From Sanderia malayensis (lineage: Eukaryota; Cnidaria; Scyphozoa; Semaeostomeae; Pelagiidae), in contig RQOL01000915.1 of assembly GCA_013076295.1 (NCBI GenBank), positions 1,550,001 through 1,614,000 on the forward strand: DNA of 64,000 bases, in the 5' to 3' direction. Position numbers and translations under genes: made by a program. How positions within the stretch are numbered: the stretch's first letter is position 1; each line of letters opens with the position of its first letter. The notes below the pieces were generated by a model. That model worked only from the letters and a program-made list of their open reading frames with translations, made no database searches and was not told the DNA's origin. This document shows positions 1 to 9,976 of the stretch, piece after piece.

Positions 1-175
1 TTGCTGACTTGGCAAAAAAAACTTGGGTTCCAAAAAAACTCTGTTTCTGATAAAGGACTTAAATTACACGAAGCTTGACAGGAATTAAGGATCTGAGCTC
101 CAAACTTTGTAACAGCTTTTTGCTCTCAAATATATATAATGCATTCTGACAAAAAAGCAGGCAGTGCTTCTACCT
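1..175 (-). repeat. Dispersed repeat, copy 1
   Basis: This stretch is found again, reverse-complemented, at about 24470-24560 and 24830-24980. Shared landmarks are the ends reading TTTCTGATAAAGGACTT, the block GAGCTCCAAACTTTGT and the ATATATATAAT stretch next to a run of GAGAGCAAAAAGC. It has no coding potential that I can see and is cut by the left edge of the window, so neither its full length nor its class can be judged. Confidence 0.7.
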
Positions 176-1387
176 TATATAATATCTGAGCGGTGACAGA
201 AACGCAGGTCAAAGGCCACCCGCTCGGGGTGTTGTGGACCCTCTAGCATTTTCATGCTTTTCCGGTTCTTTTTCGAAACCACTTCGATTCGTTCCCATTT
301 GAGTGGAGAAGCCTAGAAATTATTTCTTTTTGCCAAATTCGTTTTCATTTTTCAGATATTTACACTTTTCTCCCCCGAAAATCCTTCCGCCCTTTGTTTT
401 GCTTTGATGTCTGCTTTGTGTCCTGTGTCAGATACTTCAGTGCCCCCTGCTCTCCTCGGCTTTTGTTTTGCATGCGAGGGGGACATATCGAAAGCTTTGA
501 TCTGTACTAAAGCTCTCAGTTGAACAAGACCTGTTTTGCCATGCGACCCCCGTGGCTAAAGGCATTTGAAATGACGTTGTGCTTCTGGAAAGATCGATCT
601 TGCCTTGTTAACCCTTTTCGAAACAATGAATCCCTGTTGCGTTTGACACTAATCCGACAGCATCTCTTGTTACTGTGGCCTTTGATTGACGAGGAAGTTG
701 CTTCCTTCCTTGAGCGAACACGTGCAGTAGGTAGATGTCCATTTTCGAATTTGGGACGCGACAAACCAAATGAATTGCTTTAGTTGTGTTGCTGCGTTTT
801 ATTTTTCCTGGCGTTTTACTCGAGATTTCCAACTAAAGAACTTCACTGGTGAGTGGCTAAGTTTTTTTTATATTTCCCCCCTCAGTTGTATTGATTTATT
901 CAGCTCAGATTCTCTGATCAACAACTCGCTTTTTAAATTTATCCAGCCGTGCAATAAATTTTCAAAATTTCACTCAAATTCTCTATAAATTGACTCTGGT
1001 TTGTTGGAAAGAGCTTTGGTCGATCAATACTAAAATTCTAATTCGATTTTTGCAGATTTGGTTGTGAAACTCTAACTCGCCAGACTCCAAAACAGCTATT
1101 TTCATATTGCATTGAAGCAGGCCGTGCGGAGAAGCATGCAAATCCCCTGAAAAGTTTTCTCCTTGGCATGCACAAAATTGCTGTTCACGACTGACCAACC
1201 GAAGGCTAAAGTAGTGGATTTCAATCACCTCATTTTCGTTCTGGATAACATAAACGTCTGCTCAAGCTGGAAACAATTTCTTCAACTTCACATGGATTCT
1301 AAACTGGAAACGTGCCCACCATTCAGTTGCAATTCAAAACGCCAAAGTTGTGTATGTGGTCTGTGAAATATGTGAGTGAATCACTTA
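176..1387. other. Stretch without a recognised gene
   Basis: About 1.2 kb of AT-rich sequence. Short open frames exist on both strands but none shows a recognisable domain, splice structure or codon bias. I see no RNA gene, no tandem array and no clear repeat relationship to the rest of the window. Confidence 0.5.
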
Positions 1388-2218
1388 AGGCCGGATTACA
1401 CTATCATCTTTAGGTAATTGTTGCTTCAATTTTTTCCGTGATCACGGACAACACGAGAAAATGATAGTGTAACTGCACCTTCAAGTTCCTTGTTGCTGCT
1501 TGTTTTGGGGGATTACGCAGTAGGTGTTAATTCATCTTTCTGAAATTTCTTTTGATCGTCGTTCAAATTGTTCCTTCAGAATTTTAATCCCTTCAAATGC
1601 ACCGACAGATTTCGTGACAATTTTCTTGATGGTACATGGGTATTTTAATACTGAACTCACTTGCCGTTGTTCGTGTGTTTGTGTTTTCTTATTTTTACAT
1701 CATATTAGTATTGTAAAACTGCGATCAAGTGTGAATTTGTATGAAAATGGACCATTCTGAGAAATGAATTTAAAAACAACTTCACGAGTTCTTGCAAAGC
1801 AGGCAGATTGCTGGAAAAGGTGAAGAAGTCGTAGAGATCGAAGTAGTCCAAGACCACAGACAAGTAGAATAGCTGCAGGCAGCAGCAGCGCTTTTTCGAT
1901 CTTTTTCGTTGTTGTTCCATTTTAATACTAAAATCGTGCGCGCTCAAATCTTGAATTCAAACTTATTCATGTACCATCAAGAAAATTGTCACGAAATCTG
2001 TCGGTGCGTTTGAAGGGATTAAAATTCTGAAGGAACAATTTGAACGACGATCAAAAGAAATTTCAGAAAGATGAATTAACACCTACTGCGTAATCCCCCA
2101 AAACAAGCAGCAACAAGGAACTTGAAGGTGCAGTTACACTATCATTTTCTCGTGTTGTCCGTGATCACGGAAAAAATTGAAGCAACAATTACCTAAAGAT
2201 GATAGTGTAATCCGGCCT
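1388..2218. mobile_element. Harbinger-like foldback MITE with TTA target duplication
   Basis: The first ~250 bp (1388-1640) and the last ~247 bp (1972-2218) are near-perfect reverse complements around a ~330-bp middle. The outer ends read AGGCCGGATTACACTATC inward on both sides. TTA flanks the element at 1385-1387 and 2219-2221, as expected of the TWA target duplications of PIF/Harbinger transposons. There is no transposase, so this is a non-autonomous element, and the very long arms can form a large hairpin. The close similarity of the arms argues for a fairly recent origin. A related end occurs at 25271. Confidence 0.85.
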
Positions 2219-2451
2219 TTAAAAACTTTCATGATCTGCTGAATTTAAAACCCTTTTATATATATCAGGAATTTTAGACTGCGTGTTTAGATGCATCTAA
2301 CTTTGCAACCCCTCTAAAATTTTTGCAATGCGCTTTTGTATTCCTTTCATGAAATTCCTGATTGATCTGTATTTTAAATATTGTATATTCTCTAATCGAA
2401 CTTTCGAATTAAATGGATCCAATTATGTTTTCTAATATACTATTCAATGGC

Positions 2452-2520
2452 CAGTTTATCCTCATGATAAAAACGAACACTATGTTCGTTTCAACATCTG
2501 CCTTAAAACGGACACTATCT
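2452..2520 (+). repeat. Left terminal inverted repeat of the KDZ transposon
   Basis: It matches the reverse complement of 12508-12588 with a few substitutions. It contains a small perfect dyad, AACGAACA-CTA-TGTTCGTT, so the TIR itself can fold; this is a plausible transposase-binding site, though that role is inferred. Confidence 0.85.
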
Positions 2521-2537
2521 ATATTTTAACGAGCAAA

Positions 2538-5500
2538 TGATATGGAGCGTCTTTGGCGCTCCATATCAAAAATGAACGTGCAAGGGAGAACTATGCAAAG
2601 CGTCTCCAGAAAAAGAATAATTCTGATCGTGCTTCTACAGAAACTGGATTTCAGATCATAGAATCTGCTCTTTCTGACGGTAGTTTGCTTTAGAGGTTTT
2701 TTACCATCTTTATTTATCTATTTAATAGTCATATACAACCAGAAATCGTTTCGCATTTATTGCATCAGAATGAGATGGAAGCCAACCACCACACCTTGTA
2801 TGCCATTGGCAGGCAACATTAATACCTCTCTATTTTTCCAGATTCGGATGATAGTGTGCCTGATTTTAGTGGTGAATCATTTCAAGAAGAATACCGAGAA
2901 GATGAGTGTAAGTAGTTGTATTTCATTTGGGAAAGTCTTTAACTAGAAGAAACTTAATTTTTAGTATCCTACACTTGCAACAGTATGTCTGTCAGCATAT
3001 CCAAGCAGTGGGACATACAGACCTGCTTCAGCTTGAGTACACACTAAGAGGTTTTTTGTAGCTCTGGCTGATGTTTTAAAGAAGTGTAAAGAGCTTGCAG
3101 AGTCATCGTCAGTTCCCAACCACCAGTCTTGGACTGCTAGGACAACTTCTTCAAATCAGAGCTGGGATTTACAGAGAAGTATTATTCTAAGATCTTTTTT
3201 GTCTTGCCAGCAATCTGAACTAGGCATTTGTCGATCCTGTAATACATCCCCAGCAAAGATTAAATGCAAATCATGCATTGGCTGGAAATGTAATTACTGT
3301 AGCAGCTGTGATGAAGTGGAACACAGGTTACAACCTTTTCATGACCGGCTGGCTTCTTTAAATGGTTTTTTACAACCTATTGCACCATACACAACAATAA
3401 AAGATGACAAATTTATTGAAATTGGTGAGATTTTTAATGAAGGCAGTCTCAAATCGACTTCCGATCTATTGATTACTTTATATTTACTCATATGCAATGA
3501 TGCTGTCATTCAGTGTTGTTGTTTCCTACTTACAGATAAAAAGTATCTTGCTATTGTATTCAAGAAGGGTAGTTCATGTTCTGCAGACTTTCTGACACAA
3601 AGTAACCACTCATTTATTGATGATGGATTTCCAATTACAATTACTAATAACCAGGGTACTTATAATATGTTATGTTTCCATAATTTCTATAAATACCAGA
3701 AATAGGTTTCTCAAATTAATGTTATTACTGGATACTTCTGCAGGAAGGTTTGATGTTCTTGTTCAAAAAGTGAAATGCCTTCGCTGTGACTATATGCATG
3801 AGTCACTGGACTTGGATACTATTGTTGCAAATGGCTACTGGCCTGGTTCGCTAATCAACATTGCCAGTATTTATGATGTAGAGGTACTGCAGTTCTGGAG
3901 TATTCTCCAAACCACCCAGCCTAAATGCTCAGAGAATTGTTTTTTGAAAGTGTTATCACAGATATCAGAAATGAATGCAAGGGTATGCTGTTTTGGATCC
4001 AAGCATCTGAATGGATTATTACTTTGTTTTATCTTTCCCACTTGAATGGTCTATAGCTGAGGACCTCAAAACCTTTTAATTACACATGTAGTAATAGAGT
4101 AGAGTACACACACCTGCAGAAATGCTACATGATACAAAGTTAAGGTAAAATAAATGTCTGAGCAAGACATTGTAACATGTAATTGAAAGGTTTTGAGGAT
4201 TCTCTAGCTGTACTGATGAGCCCTGACATTGGGCGAAACCATTCATGTCAACAGGAGATATTTTCTTTCTTAAAAGAATCCAACAATAAACACTGAGGCA
4301 TTTCAAAGAGCATCATGTGAATGGAAGCTTTGCCAGTACGAGTTAGAGCGGCTTCAAGGAAAAAATTGGATGGAGTGCCCACCATGCTCAATTAAACAAT
4401 TAACCGCCCATATTGATGGTAATGCAAAATTACGGCGATGTCAGAGAGGAGGCAGGTGAGAAGCAAAGCAAAGTTTTATTTTAGCCTATTTTTAACGTAA
4501 GCTCAGCAATAAACTTTGAATGAACACCAATATTTTCTCTTTGGAAATCAAAAAATATTTGTCAAGAAATATAACCAGAGTTATTTGAATAAATATTTAG
4601 ACGCAGAAGATTGAGTTACTATGATGATATATTCATATCTCCAAACAACGTTGTTGATGAGCATATAAGCTCTCTGTACAAAAAGACAGGATGCAAGGTA
4701 ATGCACCATATCATACTTCACAGTTAAAATACAGACCTATAGAAGATGATTTATAAAACAATTTTTTTAGGAAAGATATATCTTAGCCTTTAAACTTGAA
4801 ATAGAACACACAGAGATTTCTTGGCAGCATTAGTTAGAAAGCTGTTATATGTGATATTTTCCCGGTTATTTGTAGAAAATTAAAATGGATAACCAATGTG
4901 GTAATTCTATTTGGGAAGCAGCTGCAAATGATGTAAAAAAGAAAGGGTCGTTAGATGAAACTGGTCTCATGTTTTCCAGTTGTCGTCATCAAGTTGCACA
5001 GAGAGGTGTAAATATGTTTCAGGGGGAACTTTTTGCTTACCACCACTTCATTCACGCCGAAGATATTGTTAACAGAGATGTGAGCTTTATCTTTCAAGAT
5101 ATTGCTTGTAAATATAGAAAATGGGTGGAAAAGGTAGATCCAGTAGACGCTTCAAAAGTCACATTTGCACTAAACCTTATGCACGGTTCAGGCCACGACT
5201 GGACTTGTCAGGTAATGATAGGGCTTAGGACTTTTTTGTTTGTTGTGCACAATGATTTTTAAATTTCTATCCATTTAAGTCACTTTGATTGCATAGTACA
5301 GAATATGTTGAACATATATCTGTTTCATAGATTTCGGAGGGGGGCCGATACAAGAAAGGGTCAGGCAGAAGTCACGGAGAAGACTGCGAAATTGTCAATA
5401 GCATGTTGTCAACTGCAAGTAGTGTGACTCGAAGAATGAGCCCGGAAGGTTATTTGATTTATTTTCATGTATATTATGTTTTCTCAAAATTCTTTATGAA

Positions 5501-8500
5501 TCTCTGTATCAACTTGTTTTACCGACACATTTTTATACACCACACAGTGCGCGAAAAGTATTTAGCAGAACTTGTTTTGAAGTGGAACCAGACTCGAATT
5601 GTTAATCTTCCAAAGATGCTTTTGAAAAGAGAAAAAGATGTAAGAAGTTCTTATTTTTTGTTCCATTAAGTGTTCATGAAAACATTATTGCTCACCTTGC
5701 TCACCTTTTTCCGCTTTGTCCTGGACGGGTAGCGGGTTTCTGCCGGAGTCCTGCTTCTATCTGCTTTCGCCATGCTGTTCTATCCTCTGTGGGATTAAAC
5801 AATTTATATTCAGTCGATTTTACATGTTATGTCGATGAAGAATATTTTAGAAATAATCTTAGGCTTAAAATAGAAAAAATTAAGAATATTAGGGCTTGAC
5901 AAAAAATTAGGTATTCTTATAAAAAGGGTGTATTTACAGTAGATTCGTGAAAAAGAGCGAGTATAACAATTTTGGGGAGAGGGATGTAAAATTTCTATTT
6001 CCTGACTACGAGATTTTTGGATGAAATAAAAGCATAACGTGCTGTAATAATCATGCTGAAAATGGAAACTGTCAAAATTACTACCGATTGTTCTTAATTT
6101 GTTAAATTATACTGATCACCAAGTTTGCCGAGTTAACCTTACAAGGTTGTCTATTTTGCCGAGGATTCTCCCCACACAGACCACGCCTCCTACACCTCTA
6201 ATGTAAGTGGCTCAAATTTAATTGAAGGTACCAATGAACTGTTGAAACTAAAGCCTTATTCAAGTTCAACACTCACTTTTTATAGGTACTCAAATCGAAG
6301 AAAGAATCAATGAAGGATCTTGAAAAATACTGCAATCAAAAGTCAATAAATTTGCAGATGGTAGATCATGAGAAATGGCTTAAAGATTTGCTGAATCTTG
6401 CACAGGGTATGACACAGGAAAAACTTGAAAGCAATAAATGATGTGGATGAAAGGTTTCCCGAAAATCCAAAAACCAACTTAACTTCACCTTTGTTAATTC
6501 TAATTTAAAACGGTTTTGAATTATAACATTACATAGCCCATGGGGCTTTTTAGCCATGACACAACTGGAAAGACCAACAATGAATATGTAAAGTTTTCAT
6601 TGTATCAACACTGTTGTCAGTGACAAGGGTATGGGGATACTAAGACTTTATATAAGTTGATTTAAAAGGATCTCCACCGCGGTACACAAATTAAGAACAG
6701 TTATTTTCAATTTGTTACATTTGTTTTAATTAAAGGAATCTATTTTGGGAAACATATTTGCCATAATTTTGCTTAACATATTCTTTCATTTTCCGTAGCC
6801 AAAATTGAATCTGTGAGTCAATGTAGATCACACAGTCGCATGGAACAGTATTGCCTAACTACTGCAGAACTTGTTGCTCTTGATGCACTACCTCCAGAGA
6901 TTGAGCTTCCAGATTGGCAACATTTTAAAAAGCTTGACATGTACTATGCTGCAACGTTAAGTGCAAAGAGACCAAAAAGAAATCCTGTGAAGCTGAAGAC
7001 AATGCAAGAGAAAGTGCTGAACTGGCAAACGGAGCTCGGTTTACCTGACGCAGAGACAGTCAAGTCTTTAAAATCTAAAATTATATTGTCGTTGTGGTAT
7101 GCAATTTACGCAAAACACCTATCTTTAGAAAATGTTATGGTTAATGCAAAGAAAGTTTCAGGTAAGATATTGTTTTCAGAGAAATTAATTAGGCGATATT
7201 TGCAAGAATTCACATTTTGAACTTTACAATTTTGCACATTGCTTACCACAAGTATAATCGCTTATTAGACTCCAGCAAAGAATACGCACGGTTGAAAAAG
7301 AATTCAAGGAGAGTCAAGGAAGAAATCCAAAATGTTATTACGCTTTACAATGAATTGGCTTCTGATCTGCAAAAGACTCCTATTGATGTTAACAACTTTT
7401 CTCAAGATCTACTATCTACCTGTAATTCCTCTGAAGGTGCGTAGAAAGAGAGTGGACAATTTAAAAATCAAAACCGCTGTTACCCGATTAACCCTCTCTC
7501 TCAATTAAGTCCACTTTTTCAGAATCGAGTTTTGAATGGGTGGAATTATCCATCTCCCCATCAAAGAAGCCTGCATCCAAAATGTGAAAAATAAATAAGT
7601 CCCCAGGGGCTAATGTCAGAATTTACTGTATCTAAAAATTTCAAAGAATTATCCTTTTGAGTATCCAGTATCCATATGGATACTTTGGTAGCCACCTAGC
7701 GTATCAAGATACAGCCGTTTGCAATGGCGTAGATAGAGGGGGGTCAGGTGGGGCGAAAAACCCCCCTGTAGAGCTAAACTGCCGCTTTGTCGGAAAATTG
7801 CTGATCTTGTCGAAAAATAAATATCTTCTGCTTACGTTCAGTTCTAGCTAATTTCCTCATGTTATATTCATAATTTTTAAGAAACAAAAATGTTTATTCA
7901 ATTTTTGTCGGAAAATCTACGTTTCTGGCCCCCCTATAAAATTTCCTATCTACACCATTGGCCGTTGGTACGTTTTTCTTGGTCCCAAATATTTGATCTT
8001 GTCCCGAACCAAACTATATAGCTACAAGTGCAATAATTAGCGTTTTTAATGAATAATCAACCTAACTTCAATTTAGAAAGTTCCATATCATGCAAACGAC
8101 ACGTAGTCGATAGATTGTTGTTTAATGAAAGGTGTTTAGAAGAGATAGAATTCATCGAAAAGGAAAAGTCAAGCTATTTGAAGTATTACGCAGATTCGAT
8201 CCTACCAACTTTAGAAAGAAAAAAGGAATCCTGCGTTCTCCTGAAATCACGACAAGCAGGTATTGTGTATTGTGTTGCTTTTCATATTTCTTTTTGGTTG
8301 ATAAAGATATAAAGATCATTTTGAACGTGATAAATGCAAGTTTTGCTAAAGGCCCTTATTGCTTGTAATTATCACCGTAGCAAAATTGGGAACCCCTCTC
8401 CCCAGTGCAGTTCAACCATAGATGAGCCAGTCTAACAAGTTTTGGGCATTAGCAAATATATCTCACCATATTGCTCATAATGTTGTTATAGACTATTACC

Positions 8501-9505
8501 AATAAATATCGATTACAAGATTTGATGGATGATGATGTGGCCAATGGTGTCCTTGCATTAATAAACAAAGGAATCCATTTTGCGAAATCAATGTTACGGC
8601 AAGGCTTTGAAATCTCGACAACACGGCAAACTGCAATGCCATCAACGTCTTCTTCTGTGGGTCCTTGTTTGGTCACTGCTCCTGAAGTCGAATCAAATGT
8701 ATCTAATTATGAAAATGATTATGCTTGCGCCAATTCAGCTGATGTGGGAGATCCAGATGTGTACCAGGAGTCAGAAGATGATGAAGATGATGATATTTCT
8801 GTTGATGTTAACAACATACCAACAACGAGAAAGAGTGAAAAGTTCCCTTTCTTTGTCAATTTTAATGACAATGAATTGAACAGGGATGGTTGTATGATCC
8901 TGTACAATGAAGGCTTTTCTCAGGGGAGAATTAGCGGTCGAAATGGAAGCAATGCATGCTCCTTTATATGTGTTCTGTTTGCGAAAGTGTATATGCACAA
9001 CAAAACTCCTTTGGGTGTTCATTGCAGGGAAGATTCGAGTGTCAATGTATTTATCGAAGGCATCATGCGTTTTGCGATGCAGCAGGGAAACATTCTGTAT
9101 GATTATTACAGAAAGAGTTTACCAGATCGGTATTGCTCAATTGCTGAAGTCTGTGATCAACTGAAAAACATGTGCCCGTTTATTGTAAGAGAAGAACTGT
9201 ATGTGTCCTTGAAAGACGAACATTATTTATCGACGCTGAAAGGTCGAAACGCTGAAAGGTCGAAACGCTGAAAGGAAGGCATTTTGTCTCATATTTACCT
9301 GTGATGAGAAAACATCAATATTTTGATACGATGAAGAGGCTCTTGCTTTCATAGACACACATACACATATGTTTAATAGAGATGTGGTAGGTGCTGTTTA
9401 TGTATCCGTGAAGAAGAATATGGACAGATTTTTGGAAGCCGTAACATCTATCATGGCCTATCCTGAAAACAGCTACGGAAACTTAAGTTTCATACATTTC
9501 AAGTG
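2538..9505 (+). CDS. KDZ-like transposase, multi-exon, 3' end damaged
   Basis: Probable exons, from splice consensus and frame: a piece at ~2538-2680, then 2846-2905, 3062-3426, 3745-3980, 4280-4456, 4601-4698, 4876-5212, 5332-5449, 5549-5639, 6288-6407, 6800-7161, 7245-7434, 8079-8260 and 8486-9270. The order of domains fits KDZ transposases: an N-terminal cysteine cluster, a second C..C block, a CPPC block, the catalytic region with DETG, CRH, FQDIACKY and GRSHGEDCE, then a helical tail rich in K and E and a C-terminal peptidase-like module. The family is thought to use an RNase H-like fold to cut and paste DNA at TIR ends. No initiator ATG is evident in the first piece (the frame opens after a stop at ~2537), so an upstream exon is missing or not recognised. 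The 3' end is broken near 9240-9330. Function is inferred from the domains and the flanking TIRs. Confidence 0.75.
3062..3426 (+). CDS. KDZ transposase exon: N-terminal zinc cluster
   Basis: The acceptor is TTTTTTGTAG and the probable donor GAAATTG|GTGAGA. It encodes a cysteine/histidine cluster: CRSC, CKSC, CNYC, SCDEVEH and a following FHDR. This spacing resembles the CxC-type and B-box-like zinc modules commonly found at the N terminus of KDZ transposases, where DNA or protein binding is assumed. The open frame runs on past the donor to 3705, but the next exon (from ~3745, beginning RFDVLVQKVKC) joins better at 3426. Confidence 0.65.
4064..4204. repeat. Intronic inverted repeat
   Basis: The segment GGACCTCAAAACCTTTTAAT near 4064 is repeated as its reverse complement near 4178-4198 (AAAGGTTTTGAGGATTC), with ACATGTA alongside in both. 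The ~140-bp hairpin lies wholly in the intron between exons ending ~3980 and starting ~4280 of the transposase gene, and resembles a small MITE. Confidence 0.55.
4876..5449 (+). CDS. KDZ transposase exons: catalytic core
   Basis: Two exons, 4876-5212 and 5332-5449, separated by a ~120-bp GT...AG intron. The first has LDETGLMFSSCRH, then FQDIACKYRKW and NLMHGSGHDWTCQ; the second continues GRYKKGSGRSHGEDCE. These correspond in order to the conserved D, the (Y)D-I-A-C block, the H..H..CQ block and the G.G...GE..E block of KDZ transposases. Acidic residues are present at each expected position, so the core is not obviously dead. Compared with the usual DGE, this protein has HGE in the last motif. 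Confidence 0.8.
5700..5805 (-). pseudogene. Possible C-terminal tail of a LINE-type reverse transcriptase
   Basis: On the minus strand about 30 codons read with protein-like composition, including EDRTAWRKQIEAGLRQ. A D-R-x-x-W motif close to the end of the protein is common at the C terminus of animal non-LTR retrotransposon ORF2. It lies in the long intron (5640-6287) of the transposase gene. The match is short and could be chance. Confidence 0.35.
7722..7965. mobile_element. Short MITE-like inverted-repeat element in an intron
   Basis: GCAATGGCGTAGATAG near 7722 recurs as its near-exact reverse complement at about 7949-7965, giving a ~240-bp unit with ~16-bp ends. The inside has two related GTCGGAAAAT tracts and runs of G near the left and C near the right. 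It falls in the intron between transposase exons 7245-7434 and 8079-8260. No coding capacity. Confidence 0.5.
8486..9505 (+). pseudogene. C-terminal peptidase-like module of the KDZ protein, frameshifted
   Basis: The exon opens after a TTGTTATAG acceptor and reads through an acidic linker (ESEDDEDDD) into GRISGRNGSNACSFICVLF, then a region ending DEHYLSTLKG. The RNGSNAC block followed downstream by a DTHTHM...GAVYV block resembles a papain-like cysteine-protease fold, with the cysteine first and a histidine later; I recognise the pattern from invertebrate transposon proteins but cannot name a family with certainty. The tail is broken in two ways. At ~9240-9275 the 16-bp unit TCGAAACGCTGAAAGG is present twice in tandem, shifting the frame into a stop. 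A second shift occurs near 9330, after which the frame runs to TGA at 9503-9505. Confidence 0.55.
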
Positions 9506-9976
9506 AATTTTTTATCTTAGTATTCTTTCTTTATCTATTACCTTTCCTTTTCCCTTGACTTGCATTTATAGTTTAGTTTTTGCATCGAAATTTGCCGCTG
9601 TTGCAGAATAGATGTAGATAGGTTTTGATTTTCATTTAATGTTATCCACAAGCAAACGTAATCCAGCAACACAACCATAAAAGAACAAAATCTGCAAGTT
9701 TCCGTACATATATATACTATCCACAATAGACCTCCGCATGCACACATTTTCAAAATTGCAACGAAATACATGATTCCCATGAAACTTCTTATAACAATAC
9801 GTAGCGTATTGCAGCCTATCAAGTAGATCATACTTTAAGCCATCAAAGGCTAAAACTCCAGGGAGGTGGAGCGCGAAAACGCCAGCCTCCCTAGTGTTTA
9901 TATATAATTGATAAGCTCTATATTGATTGGCTTGTTTATGCTTAAAAGAACTCGATGAATGATGAGACAGCGTAGT
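9506..9976. other. Intergenic DNA between the two convergent transposon genes
   Basis: AT-rich and without a credible gene. It contains a small GC-rich hairpin near 9860-9900 (CAGGGAGGTGG paired with CCAGCCTCCCT) between the two convergent genes. Whether it acts in 3'-end formation cannot be told from sequence. Confidence 0.4.

Noticed and set aside
1524..1947. Open frames in the Harbinger-like MITE
   Set aside because: They lie in inverted-repeat arms and centre, are short, and have no domain.
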